Assembly: GCA_036872755.1 (NCBI GenBank)
Contig: JAVHNS010000023.1
Span: forward strand, 1 to 64,000
DNA: 64,000 bases
From: Orbilia blumenaviensis
Lineage: Eukaryota; Ascomycota; Orbiliomycetes; Orbiliales; Orbiliaceae
Reading direction: 5' to 3'
The notes beneath the pieces were generated by a model. The model was not told the DNA's origin and made no database searches. It was given only the letters and a program-made list of their open reading frames with translations. Position numbers and translations under genes: made by a program. This document shows, one piece after another, positions 24,801-37,094 of the stretch; positions within the stretch are counted from its first letter, which is position 1, and each line of letters starts with the position of its first letter.

Positions 24801-25656
24801 TGGTTTAAAAAATTTAAAGTTTTTTTAATTATTTTATATATTTTTTTTTTAGAAATAGTTTTATTTTGTAAAAGTTAATATAAAAATTAAAAATAATTAT
24901 TAAGTTTTTAATTAAAATAAAAGTTTTTGTTAAATTTTTTTATAAAATAAATGTAATTATTAATTTAGTATAAATTTATTAAAAAATATTGTTTATATAA
25001 TAAATTAAAATAGTATAAATTTTTTTTTTTTATTTTTTTTAATTAATATGTTTTAAATTTAATTAAATATTAAAATAATTTTAATTAAGATTTTATTTTA
25101 TTATAATAATTTTAATAAATATTTTATTAATTGTATATAAAATAAATTTAAATTTATTAATTAAAATTTATTAATAATTTTTTTTTTTAAATTAATTAAT
25201 TTTATTTAAATAATTTTAAATTAAAAGTTTATCTTTAAAAATTTTATTATTTATTATTAAATTTATTTTTATAAATTTTAGTTTAATATTAATAATTTTA
25301 ATATAAATTAATTTTTAAATTTTTTTTATTATAGTTAATTTTAAATTAATATTATGAAAATTATTAAATATTTTAATATAATTTATGAATTTAAGAAACT
25401 AGTTTTTTTAGTTATAATAATTGTTATTATTAAAATATATATAGATTTTGTATTTGTATTTATAATAAATAATAAAAAAATATTTTTTAAAATTATTAAA
25501 ATTAGTTATTTTATTTTATTTGAAGATAAATAATAATTAGATAATAAAAATAAATTAATTAATAAATTATTTAATAAATTTTCATTATATAAATATTAAT
25601 TTAATTTATAATTATATTAATTAATATAACTATATAATTATATTAAATTTATAATT
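21900..25656 (-). pseudogene. C1 internal region: RT N-part, integrase, gag, decayed
   Basis: This continues the copia interior after H2. By position it holds the rest of RT, then integrase, protease and gag toward the LTR at 25657. The A-rich (minus strand) low-complexity stretch at about 24300-24600 would be the basic, Asn/Lys-rich end of Gag; the C4 copy shows it best (59540-59820). The whole stretch aligns to C2 (28581-35841) once H3, H5 and T2 are removed. No motif is readable with confidence here. Confidence 0.5.
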
Positions 25657-25899
25657 TGTTAGAATTAATAAAATTAAATAAAATATATTAAATAAAATTT
25701 ATTAAATTTAATAATATTTTCAATCAAAATTTATATATATAAGTAAATTATATATAAAGTAATTTATAATTTAATTATATAAAAAGTGGTTTAGGTATAT
25801 AAAAGGTTAGAGCCATTTTAGCTAGTAAGCTACGTAAAGAGTTAGAGAGGTTATATACAGGGTGGCTTGCCTAGCTATCCTGAACGTAGTATTCTGACA
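25657..25899 (-). repeat. 5' LTR of C1
   Basis: It starts TGTTAGAATTAAT and ends CCTGAACGTAGTATTCTGACA. The half near 25800-25899 keeps its G and C. The sense strand reads TATATAACC at about 25853-25845, a plausible core promoter. It is flanked by ATATA. Confidence 0.9.
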
Positions 25900-25904
25900 A
25901 TATA

Positions 25905-26428
25905 TTAATTTTAATAATTTTATTTATATAAAAAATAATAATATTAAAAAATATAATATTTAAATTATTAATAATTTTTTTTTTATAAAAGACTTTTATA
26001 ATATTTTTAATAAAATAAAAATTATTTTATTTTAAAAATTTTTAACTTTATAAAAACAATTTATTTATTTTTTAATTATTTAAAATATTAAAAAAAAAAT
26101 TAATAAATTATTTCCAATTAGAAAAGAAAAATCTTTTTATTTATATAATATTTAAATATTTTAATAATTTTAATTAAATTATATATGTATTTTATGTAAT
26201 TTATTAAACTATAAAATATAAATTTAATTTATATTTAATAAATTTTAAAAACTATTTCAATATAATCCACAAAATTATTAAAATAAAAAAATAATAATGT
26301 TTTTTGTTTAAAATCTACTATATTTGTTGTGAAAACCATTATTAGTATAAAAGAAAAAAAAATAATTTTATTAAATATGGTTTTAATTTATAAATACTAA
26401 AATTAAATATTTTTTTATTAACAAATTT
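25905..26428. other. AT-rich stretch with nothing recognisable
   Basis: About 520 bp between C1 and the R3 inverted pair. No gene or repeat end is seen. It may be the left end of C2 displaced by R3. Confidence 0.45.
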
Positions 26429-27340
26429 AAATTATTTAGAATAAGTAATAAATAAGACTTAAATTAAAAAAACAAAAAAATAATAAATTAAAAATTATAT
26501 CTTATTACAATTTTATAATATTTTAATTATAAAAAAATTTTATTATTAATATAATTTTTCAAAAAAAGATATGTATTTATATATAGAAAAAATCAGTACA
26601 AAATTAAACCAGCCCAAACCTTCCAGAGTAGAGTAACTATTTTTATTATTTTGCTTTTTATACAACCTATTACGTATTAACGCCCTTAGTGGAGGGGATT
26701 ATAAGACATGCATACCTCCTGCATATACAGGAATTAATACATTATGCAACCAAAATCTTAACTACATAATAGATACCACACCAAAAATAAGCAATTATTT
26801 AAATTACAAAAAATCCTCCCATTCAATCCCCTTCACCCTCCCCTCCCTCTGGGGGGGCCCACCTAGCAGGACTGCAGCTCAATCACTACCAGATTTTTTG
26901 CAATTTAAATAATTACTTATTTCTAATATAACATCCATTATATAATTAAGATTTTGGTTACATAATATACTAATTTCTACATATACAAAAAATATACATA
27001 TCTCATAATCCCCTCTATTAAAAATGTTAATATATAATAAATTGTATAAAAAGTAAAATAATAAAAATAATTATTATATAGTTATATTTTTACTTTAATG
27101 CATTAATAATAATTAATTTTTTCTATAACTACTTTGAAAAATTTGGGTTGATTTAATTTTATACTGATTTTTTCTATATATAGACATATATTTTTTTTTA
27201 AAGAATTATATTGATAATGAAATTTTTTTATAATTAAAATATTATAGAATTGTAAAGATTTAATAGGATATAACTCTCGATTTATTATTTTTCCGTTTTT
27301 TTAATTTAAGTCTTATCCATCGCTTCGCTCTGGATAGTCC
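26429..27340. repeat. R3 inverted pair (arms about 387 and 449 bp) around a GC-rich loop
   Basis: The left arm 26429-26815 and right arm 26892-27340 are inverted copies of R3; the arm ends read CAAAAAATC and GATTTTTTG at the loop. Differences between arms are mostly transitions, plus one gap of about 60 bp in the left arm. The outer right end keeps TCCATCGCTTCGCTCTGGATAG; the outer left end is mutated to A+T, whereas the inner left arm (26610-26790) keeps many G and C. The 76-bp loop at 26816-26891 is unmutated. The family is unknown. Confidence 0.8.
26816..26891 (-). other. Unmutated GC-rich loop with G-quadruplex motif
   Basis: On the plus strand, C-tracts lie at 26818-26820, 26828-26831, 26836-26838, 26840-26843 and 26845-26847, so the minus strand has five G-tracts of 3-4 with loops of 1, 1, 4 and 7. 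A G7CCC run follows at 26851-26860. This is the most GC-rich short stretch in the window. Confidence 0.8.
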
Positions 27341-27489
27341 AATATTCTTATTTAATAATATAATTACTTATAACAATTTGATTATATTATATATATAAAT
27401 AATTTCATTAGTTTATAGATTCAATTTTTTCTTATTTATATCTTAATTTTAAATCATATATTTAGAATAATAATAATACAGATAACTTT

Positions 27490-28160
27490 TATAATTTTTA
27501 TTAAATATTTTAATTAAATTATGTTTTTAGTTGTTTTTATTATAATTATATATTTAATATATTATATATTATTAATTATTATAATTCATTTTTTAAAATT
27601 TTAAATTATTAAATTTTAATTATCATGATAAAATTATAAAATTATAAATGATGTTTAATTGATTTTTTATTATTTATATTATTAGTTAAATTAAAATCTA
27701 AATATTTTTTTAATAATTTTTGTTGATTATTTTTTATATTTTTTGGGGTAAATTTTAAAGGTTTTATATTATTAAAATACTTTAATAGTTTGTATACTAT
27801 TTTGATATATATTATTGTTAGTTTTGGGCTGTATTTAATTAATTGTTTTTTTATATAAAATAAATTTTTGTATAAATTATTAAATATATAAATTATTTAT
27901 TTAATTATTAAGATTAATAAATTTTATTATTTATTAAGATTTTCATGATATTGCATTGGTTTATGTTATAATAAATAAAAATAAATTTAATAAATGTTTA
28001 TGAAAAAATAATGATTATTTTTTTTTAATTTTTTTAATAAAGATTTTTAGGAAAGTTTTAACTTTTTTAATATTAATTATTTTATATTTAGCTTTAAATG
28101 CTTTTTTGGTTTTGGTTATTATTAGAATTAATATGATAATTATTATAAATGAGTTATTTA
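27490..28160 (-). pseudogene. copia RT C-terminus and RNase H relic in C2
   Basis: On the minus strand near 28130-27950 the frame reads KAFKAKYKIINIKKVKTFLK, then IFIKKIKKK, a stop, SLFFHKHLLNLFLF. This corresponds to the copia segment xIKxFLGIxIxR...LxQxxYIxxIL. Further along (27680-27505) lie ghosts of the SISGY...WKSKRQ...TEAEY...WLxxLL region of copia RNase H. These motifs decide both the family and the orientation of all C copies. Confidence 0.7.
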
Positions 28161-30628
28161 TGTAAAAAAGGCTTATAATATTATTATTTTAATTAATACT
28201 AAGTATATAAACTTTTATCATTTTTCCATGATGTAAAATTAAATTTCTTTGAAAAAATATTAATATTTATATTTTAGATTTTGTATACTTGGTATAAATT
28301 ATATAATATATATTTAAAATGTAAAATTAAAATTTTAAATTTTTTAAATATTTTTTTAAAATAGTTTTTTAATAATATTATATATATTTTTTAAAAAAAA
28401 TAAAAGTGAAAAATATAGTTTTAATATTTAAGTAATATAATTTTTAATTTTTAAAAATAATTAATATTAAAAATAATTTAAAAATTATTAATATAATTAT
28501 AAAAATATATATATTTAAATTAATATTAAATTAAAAATTTTTATAAATTATTAATTTAGTTTTATATTAAATTAAATTATTTTGGGTTTTTATTTTAAAT
28601 ATGTATTTTAATATAAGAGTTTTATATTTAAATAATAATTTGATCAATTTAAAAAAATTATTAATTTTGTGTAAGTTTAATTTTTTTTTAAATAATCATT
28701 AATAATTTTTTTTCAATATAATTTATAATCTTTTTATAGTTTTGTAATTTTTAATTAAAAATAAATTTATTTTAAAATATAATAAATGTTTATATTTTTA
28801 TGATATTAATAATTTAATTGTTTTAAATTATTTTGAAAATTAAAATTTTTTAAAATTATTTATAAATAATTTTATGTTTTTTTGATATATTTAATAATAT
28901 ATAGAATATAATCACCATTTAATTTTTTTTAAAACAAAAAAAAATTTTAATTTGAGTTAATAAATTTTATAATATATTTTTATTTATATAACTTAAAATT
29001 TATTTAAATATTTTTGTTAATATTTTTTTTATTATATTATTAATTATTTTTATTAGTAATGATTAATTTTCAATATTTTTTATTTATTTTAATTGTTATT
29101 TTATTAAGTAAATAATTATTATTAAGTTTTTAATTAAATTATTTAATTTAATAATTTTACTTTTTTTTATTTTTTTTATTAATTAATTAAATTTTTAATT
29201 TGGTTGATTTAATATTATTATTAAATAATATAAAAAAAAAAGAATATAAATATAAATTATGTTTTTTATATTAAAATTAGTATTTTAATGTGGTTTAAGA
29301 ATTGTTCTTTAATTGATTACCGATTTTAATTTTATTTAAAAAATTAAATAATTCTATAAATTATAATTAATTTATTAATTATAAAATTATAAATATTTAA
29401 TTTTAATAGAATTTTTTTAATAATAAATTTTAATATAATATTAATAATAATTAATTTAATATATTTAATTAAATAATATATTTTAATTGAATTTTAATAA
29501 TAAATATTAATATAATATTATTTTTATAATACAATTTTAAATTTAAATTCATCTTTTTTTTAAAATTAAAAAATTCTATTACTTTTAAATTCTCTAAAAA
29601 TATTAATTAAATAATAATTATATTAACTTATTAACCTGATTAAGTTATTTTTTTTAAGGAATAATATTTTTTTTTGATTAGAATTCTTTTCATTATAAAA
29701 TTAAATTTTATTTTAAATTTTATAAAAAATAATATTATCTTTTATATAAATAAACACAAACTAATATATATAATAAATTTACCATATTTTTTTCTAAATA
29801 TTTAATACTAAATAAAATAACTAAAAAACTTAAAATAATCTAAATTAAAAAACTACTTATACAAAATTTCATACAATAATCTTTTATTATTTAAATTTTG
29901 TAATAAAAATTTATTTTTCAAATAAATAATTATAATTATAGTTTTTTTTTTGAACAAATATTAATAAATTTATTTTATATAATAATATTATAATTATAAA
30001 ATTAATAGTTTTATTTATTTTTTAATTATATTATTTAAGTCCTAATATTATAATAAAAAATATTCAAGTTTAATTTTATACCATAACAAAAAACCTGAAA
30101 ATTTTTCATTATTATATTTTTTTATTTTATTATCTAAATAAAAATTAAAAATTTTTATCTAATTTCCCATATTAATTTTTTTTTTTAATAATAAATAATT
30201 TAAAATTACTATTTATATTTTTATTTATTTAAAATAATTATTTGTAAAAATTATAAAATAAATTTTTTTTTTTTTTATTAAAAATAATTTATTTAATAAG
30301 TTATTATTATTTTTTCTTAAAATATCTTATATCTAAATTAAATATTATTATAATTAAAAATTTTTTTTTTTAATTTTTACTAAATATAATTTAAAATGTC
30401 TTTAAATTTATTATATTATTTTATAAAAAATTTAGTATTTTTATTTAATTTTATTTTAATTTTTATATTCAATTTTTTATTTAATAAATATTTATTATTA
30501 AAAATATTAATTAACATAATTTTTAAATTAATATTGATTAATATTATTAGATTTTTGATTTTTTTAATTAAAAATGTGAATTTTTAATTTAATTTCTATT
30601 TTATAATTATATTTAATAAAAATATAAA

Positions 30629-31414
30629 CTAGGAGGCTGCTGCGCAGCATTTAAACCCGACTGCAGCATCTTGATTTTAAATGAATATATAATAATTAAT
30701 ATAATAATTAATATAAAAAATAATATAATAATTAATATAATAATTCAAGTTAATATAATAATATAATAACTAATATAATAATTAATATAATAATTAATAT
30801 AATAATTAATATAATAATTAATATAATTTTGATGTTACTTTTGTATGTGATTACATAACTATTTTTGATGTTAAAACTATTTTTTATTTAATTTTTATTT
30901 AATTTAATTTTAAAAAGTTTGTGATATTATTTTAGTAATGTGATTACATAATTATTTTGCATATAAAAATTAAATTAAATTAAAATAAATTAATTAAAAA
31001 TTTATTAAAAATATAGTTTTAATATTAAAAGTAGTTACACAATCCAATTTTTATTAAAAATTATTTAATTAAAAAAAATAAAAAAATATCAAAATGATAG
31101 TTATATATTTATTTACTTAATCAAAATTAAATAAATGGTTAAAGAAGAGTATATTCAAATTTTAAAGTTATAAATTTAAAAACATAAAAATGGTGAAAAC
31201 TTTTGTCAAAAATAATTTTCAAAATTTCTTAATTAAGATTTGAAAATCAATGTTAAGAATACCAAAATTTCAAAAATCCTATATAAATTTATATGGTAAA
31301 AATCAAAAAAAATATCTTTCTAAATCGGCCAAAAATAATATATTTTTTTGTGAATTTAGGTAGGATTGTGTTTTGCGCTAGTTTAACTTTAACCCTCCTG
31401 CAAAGCAGTCGGGC
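30629..31414 (-). mobile_element. Helentron-like element H3 (short type, 786 bp)
   Basis: Read on the minus strand it starts GCCCGACTGC (31414) and ends TGCTGCGCAGCAGCCTCCTAG (30629), with A on both sides of the plus strand (T-T target). An AATTAATATAAT repeat lies at 30690-30832. It is inserted in C2; the uninterrupted site is visible in C1 near 23.9 kb. Confidence 0.88.
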
Positions 31415-31665
31415 ATAAAATATAATTTTTTAAAAATTTTAAAAATTTAGTAATTTAGTAATTTTAAAAATTTAAATAATTATTTATAATTTTTTAAATT
31501 AAATTTGTTTGGTATATAAATATTAAAAATATTAAAATTAATAATTTATTAATTACTTATTATAAAAAGATTTCTAAATATTACAATTATTATATTTATT
31601 TTGAATTTTATATTTATTTTGAAATTAATATTTAATATTATTTTTTTATTTAAAGTTTGTTTAAT

Positions 31666-32023
31666 GCCCGACTGCAGTATTACAGGAGGGTTAGAGTTGA
31701 ACCAGTGTGAGGCGCGATCCATACCAAACCTACCAAAAAATATATTATTTTGAGTAAACTTAAACAAAAATTTTTTAAAATTTTTTTATACAAATTCGTA
31801 TAAGGTTTTTCAAATCTTAATATTTTTTCTGGTTTTGGCATTTTTGTGGTTTTATTAAAATTAGGTTTTTATTTATAAATTAAATTTTATTTATAAACTA
31901 GGTTTTATTTTTAAAATTTAAATATTTTTTAATTATAAATAAATATGTGTTATTATTGTTAGTGAGATCAGATATGATTTAGATGCTGCATTCAGGTTTG
32001 AGTGTTGTGCAGCGGCCTCCTAG
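31666..32023 (+). mobile_element. Helentron-like element H5 (358 bp, internally deleted)
   Basis: It keeps both ends (GCCCGACTGCAGTATTACAGG at the 5' side, GCGGCCTCCTAG at the 3' side) but lacks most of the interior. T lies on both sides. The empty site in C1 is exact: AAATTTAAT ends at 24230 and TTAATTTATAA starts at 24231, so insertion added no target duplication. Confidence 0.9.
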
Positions 32024-32639
32024 TTTAATTTATTATAAAAAAAATTTTTAGTTTTTTTAATTTATTATTTATAACTATATTTATTTTTTATTAATCCATC
32101 TTTTTTTTTTTATTTATTTTATTTTTCTTTTTTTTTATTGTTAGTTTTTTAATAAAATAGTTTTTGGTTTAGTGATTAAACTTATTACAGGAATAATAAT
32201 TAATATTATTATTAATTTTATTATAATAATAATTAATATATTATTAATTTTATTATTATTTTTTTTTATTATTTTAATAAATTCCTTTTTTTTTCTAATA
32301 TTTATACTCTTGAGGAAAAGCATGTTCTAGCAAGACAATTGCAAAACAGTCAGAAAACTGGCAAATGGTTTTGTAATTGTAAGATAATAATATGATGGTT
32401 ATATAACAGTTATATAACAGTTATATAATAATTCAATAATAGTTATATAATAATTATATAATGATTATATAATGATTATATGATGGTTGTATTATAATAA
32501 TATAATAATGGCTTAGTTATTATATTATTTAAAAATAATAAACCAATTGTTTTTTTAATAATTTTCTAATAGTTTTTTGATGGTTTTATAATAGTTTTGT
32601 TATAATTTTATTAATTTATGTTGATTATAATATAAAATT

Positions 32640-33080
32640 TATAATAAATTATTTAATAAATTAATAATTAATAAAATAATTAATAGAATAGTTAATAAAA
32701 TAATTAATAAAATAATTAATAAAATAGTTAATAAAATAATTAATAAAATAATTAATATAGACAGTTAGTATAGCAGTTAGTATGATAGTTAATATAACAA
32801 TTAGTAAAGCAACTAATAAAATAGGTAGTTAGTGAAATACTTAGCTTATTAGTAGTATAACAGCTAGTTAGTACAACAGTTAGTATGGTAGCTAGTATGG
32901 CAGCTAGTAAAGTAGTTAGTGAGGCAGTTAGTAGAAGATTTAGCAAGTTAGTAATTAGTATGGTAGTTAGTATAGTAGTTATTATAATAGTATAGCAGCT
33001 AATATAATAGTTAGTAAGGCAACTAGTAAGGCAGTTAATAGAAGACTTAATAAATTAATAACTAATATAATAATTAATTA
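32640..33080. repeat. Decamer satellite in T2
   Basis: Tandem 10-bp units grade from ATAATTAATA to GCAGTTAGTA and ATGGTAGTTA types. The GC-containing units at 32760-33060 are less decayed than the flanks. Open frames across it are products of the repeat. Confidence 0.8.
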
Positions 33081-33435
33081 AAAAGGCAATTAATTTGAAA
33101 AACAATTAGAAAATAAGGTAATTATTTAATAAAATAATAAATAAATAATAAATTAAAAAAGAAGTTGAATGTAAAGTAATAAATTAATTAAAAATAATTT
33201 TAAAAAATAATTTTCAAAATCATTTTTATATGTGTTATGTGATTAATTTACATATGAAAACTAAATTAAATTTAAATTTAATAAAAAAAAAAAATTAAAA
33301 TAATAAAAATAATCATATAATTATTATTTTAATTTATATAATTTATTTAATTTAATTAATTATTAAAATTATAATAATATAATTATTATAAAAATAATTT
33401 GTAAATTATTATTAAAACAATTATTAAAATTATAA

Positions 33436-34959
33436 CTAGGAGGCTGCTGCGCAGCACTCAAACCCGACTGCCACATCTTAATCATATCTAGTACTTTCTA
33501 TAATATATTTTTATAATAAAATAAAAATTAATTTGTATTAAATTTATTTATGTTATAATAATATTAACTTATAATTTTAGAATAAGAATATTTAAAAAAT
33601 AATAATAAAATAAATTTTTATTATATATTTACAATTATAATAATTATTATAATTTTACTTTGAATTAATTATAAAAATAAATAAATTTACTATTATTATA
33701 ATTATTCTTTTTATTATTCTACTTATAATAATTAAATAGTTATAAAATATTAATTATATAATTATTATATTATTTTTATCCTATAACATTTATAAATTTA
33801 TTTAAAATATTTATAATAATAATAATTAAATAATAATTAATATAATAATTAAGTAATATTAAAAGTAATAAATATAATTAATATAATTATTAATATAATA
33901 CTTAATTAATATTAAAATTAATATATAATGAATACAATTATTAATATAATAATAAAGATTATATAATAATTATTAATATAATAATAAAAATAAAAATAGA
34001 ATTAAAAGTAAAAATAAAAATAAAAATAAAAATAAAAATAAAAATAAAAATAAAAATAAAAATAAAAATAAAAATAAAAATAAAAATAAAAATAAAAATA
34101 AAAATAAAAATAAAAATAAAAATAAAAATAAAAATAAAAATAAAAATAAAAATAAAAATAAAAATAAAAATACAAATAAAAATACAAATAAAAATAAAAA
34201 TAAAACTAAAAATAAAAATAAAAATAAAAATAAAAATAAAAATAAAAATAAAAATAAATATATATATATATATATATAGTTTTTATATCACATAACTATT
34301 TTACATGCAAAAACTAAAAATTAAATCAAAATAATCAAAAATTAAATTAAATTAAAATTAATTTTTGAATTTTAAAATCAGATTTTGTATATATCACGTA
34401 ACAATTTTACATGTAAAAATTAAAAATAATTGAAATAATTTCAAAAGAATTTTGAATTTTAAAATCAGATTTTATATATGTTATGTGACTATTTTAACAA
34501 CAAAAACTAAATAAATTATAATATAATAATATATATATATATATAAATTTAAATAAGAAAATTAATTTATACCTATAATTTTAATTAAAAATAACTTAAT
34601 AAAAAAAAATAAAAAAAATAAAAAAAATATATTTATAAACCTATATACTTAATCAAATCTAAATAAAAAATTAAAAAAAACTATATTAAAATTTTAAAAA
34701 TTTAGATTTAAAAAAACAAAAATAATAAAAACTTTTATCAAAATCAATTTTCAAAAATTCTTAACAACTTTTTACCAAAACTTGAAAATCAATACCAAAA
34801 CCACCAAAATTTCAAAAAATCCCATACAAATTTGTATAGCAAAAATCCGAAAAACTTTTCTCTAAGTTCGCCAAAAACAACACATTTTTTAACAAGTCTG
34901 GTATGGATCGCGCCTCACGCTGGTTCAACTCTAACCCTCCTACAATACTGCAGTCGGGC
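33436..34959 (-). mobile_element. Helentron-like element H4 (long type, 1524 bp)
   Basis: Read on the minus strand it starts GCCCGACTGCAGTATTG (34959) and ends GCGCAGCAGCCTCCTAG (33436), with A on both sides of the plus strand. It has the 100-bp tandem units at about 34280-34500 and a TAAAAA array. It is inserted in T2, so it is younger than T2. Confidence 0.88.
34008..34257. repeat. (TAAAAA)n microsatellite in H4
   Basis: About 40 hexamers, nearly perfect, followed by a TA run at 34258-34277. An alternating Phe-Tyr open frame on the minus strand is only this repeat translated. Confidence 0.95.
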
Positions 34960-35841
34960 ATAAAATTATAATAAAATTGTAAGAAGATTGTTAAAAAATT
35001 AATAAAAAATTATTATAAAAATAATTTTTTTTTTATTTAAAAAATAATTTTAAAAATAATAAAAAAATTATGAAAAAACTAGTAAATTATTATTAAATTA
35101 TTTATAAAATAATAAAAAAATTGAAAAATGATTTTGAAAATGGTATAATAATCTGCAAACTGTTTTCACCCTGTTTGCTGCCGGTCTTACAATCCCACCT
35201 TTTGTTTCAAGAGTAACTTTTATTATTATTTTTATTTTTATTTTTTCTTTTATTATTTTTTTTATATTTTTATAAAATTTCTTGATTTTTATTACTTATT
35301 GAATTTATTTAAATTACACTATTTTATTTTTAATTAAAAACAAATTTATTTCTAAATATAAAATTTTATATTATTTTTTATATTTAATAAAAAGTTAAAT
35401 TTTAATTTTTTTGTTAATAAATTTAAACATAATTAATAATAATTAATAATATAAGTTTTAATTTTATTAAATATTGATTTTTAATTATTTTATTATTTAT
35501 TTTGTAAATAATATTAAATAATTTAATTTCAAAAATTTTAAATCTTTTTAGTTATTTTATATATCTTTTTTTTAAAAAATAATTTTGTTTTATAAAAATT
35601 AATATAAAAATTGGGAATAATTATTAAATTTTTAATTAAAATAACAGTTTTTATTAAATTTTTTTATAGACTAAATATAATTATTAATTTAATATAGATT
35701 TATTAAAAAATATTGTTTATATAGTAAATTAAAATAATATAAATTTTTTTTTTTATCTTTTTTAATATATTTTAAATTTAATTAAATATTAAAATAATTT
35801 CAATTAAAATTTTGCCTTAAAATAATATTAAGTTTGTAATG

Positions 35842-36085
35842 TGTTAAAATTAATAGGATTGAATAAAGTATATTAAATAAAATTTATTAAATTTAATAAT
35901 ATTTTTAGTTAAAATTTATATATATAAGTAAATTACACATAAGGTGATTTACAAGTTAATTACATAAAAAATAGTTTAAATACATAAAAAATCAGAATTA
36001 TTTCTAACTAAAAAGCTATATAAGGTTTTAAAGAGATCATATACAGAGTAACATACCTAGTTACCCTGAACGCAGTATTCTGACA
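35842..36085 (-). repeat. 5' LTR of C2
   Basis: 244 bp, starting TGTTAAAATTAAT and ending ACCCTGAACGCAGTATTCTGACA. It is aligned with both C1 LTRs by transitions only. No duplication partner is available, because the other LTR is lost. Confidence 0.88.
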
Positions 36086-36669
36086 AAAAAATATATATTT
36101 TTTATATTTTATTTACAGTAGAATTAATTATTCAAAAAAAATATTAAATAAAGTATATATACAATTTTAGAATTATAAAATTAAAATTAAAATTAATACC
36201 TATTTTATTGTATAAAAATTATACAATATGTATAATTCTTATATTATAAACATTATAAATAAGATAATAAATAATATTGCTTTATTTATATGGTATTTGA
36301 ATTTAAGAATAAATAATTGATTTTGTAAAAATTTAATTTTATTTATTATATGTATTTTTTTAAAAAAAAGATATATAATTAAAAAATAATTTTATTATAT
36401 TAATTAAAAAAAAAAAACTATTTAATATTAAAAAATTTTTTTTTGAGTTTAATATAAGACTTTACATATTAAAAATACTATTAAATTTATAATAAAAAAT
36501 ATGTATATTTTTGTTTTTAAAATTATAATTTTAATAATAATAAGATTTTAAATCTTTTTAATTATTATTTTTATAATTGAAATAATAGATATATTATAAT
36601 AATATGAAAAATTAAATTATATAAATTAAAAAATAATACATAAAATTATAATTTAAGTTAAAATGATAT
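36086..36669. other. AT-rich stretch with nothing recognisable
   Basis: This is the flank between C2 and H6. It has no match I can support. Confidence 0.45.
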
Positions 36670-37094
36670 GCCCGACTGCAGTATTGCAGGAGGGTTAGAG
36701 TTGAACCAGCGCGAGGCGCGATCCATATGAGATCTGCCAAAAAATGTGTTGTTTTTGGCGAACTTAGAGATTTTTTTTTTTTGATTTTTGCCATATAAAT
36801 TTGTATGGGGTTTTTGAAGTCTTGGCACTGTTTTCAAGTCTTGGCAAAAAATTGCTAAGAAATTAAAAAATTGACTCTGACAAAAGTCTTTCCCATTTTT
36901 GTTTCTTTAAGTCTATGTTTCTAAAATTTTAGTATAATTTTCTTTTACCTCTTATCTAGGATTGATTAAATACACAGATTTATAATTACTTTTTTAATAT
37001 TTTTTTTATTTTTTTTTATTAAGTCACTTTTAGCTAAAATTATAGGCATAAAACAATTTTTTTATTTAAATATTAAATATAATTTTAATTTAAT

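Larger units (their letters stand above)
8845..25899 (-). mobile_element. Ty1/copia retrotransposon C1, complete but interrupted
   Basis: LTRs of 243 bp lie at 8845-9087 and 25657-25899, flanked by the 5-bp duplication ATATA at 8840-8844 and 25900-25904. Helentron H2 (10764-21899), itself carrying gypsy G1, splits it. Without H2 the element is about 5.9 kb, normal for copia. RNase H and the end of RT read on the minus strand next to the left LTR, so the left LTR is the 3' one and gag lies toward 25.6 kb. All coding regions are destroyed by RIP. Confidence 0.88.
32306..35214. mobile_element. Unclassified element T2 with ACTCTTGA inverted ends, containing H4
   Basis: ACTCTTGAGGAAAAGC at the left and the reverse complement of ACTCTTGAAACAAAAGG at the right bound a segment absent from C1 (empty site around 24500). 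Both ends are GC-rich and unmutated for about 70 bp. The inside has a long 10-bp satellite (32640-33080) and Helentron H4. Without H4 it is about 1.39 kb. No transposase reading frame is visible and the target duplication is unclear. The family is unknown. Confidence 0.6.
27345..36085 (-). mobile_element. Ty1/copia element C2, with H3, H5 and T2/H4 inserted
   Basis: It aligns with C1 from about 27.4 kb to the 5' LTR at 35842-36085. The left (3') LTR is missing, apparently lost at the R3 inverted pair. Removing H3 (30629-31414), H5 (31666-32023) and T2 (32306-35214, with H4) leaves DNA collinear with C1. C2 has the best readable copia RT/RNase H relic. The left boundary is approximate. Confidence 0.8.

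Noticed and set aside
25798..25805. TATAAAAG on the plus strand of the copia LTR, suggesting plus orientation
   Set aside because: RNase H and RT relics in C1, C2 and C3 read on the minus strand, so this is not the promoter side.
34002..34187. Phe-Tyr repeat ORF on the minus strand
   Set aside because: It is the translated TAAAAA microsatellite of H4.
36700..36730. GGTTCAAC in the Helentron-like 5' region (minus strand) as a tRNA B box
   Set aside because: There is no A box at the right distance and no cloverleaf; the match to GGTTCGAATCC is partial.
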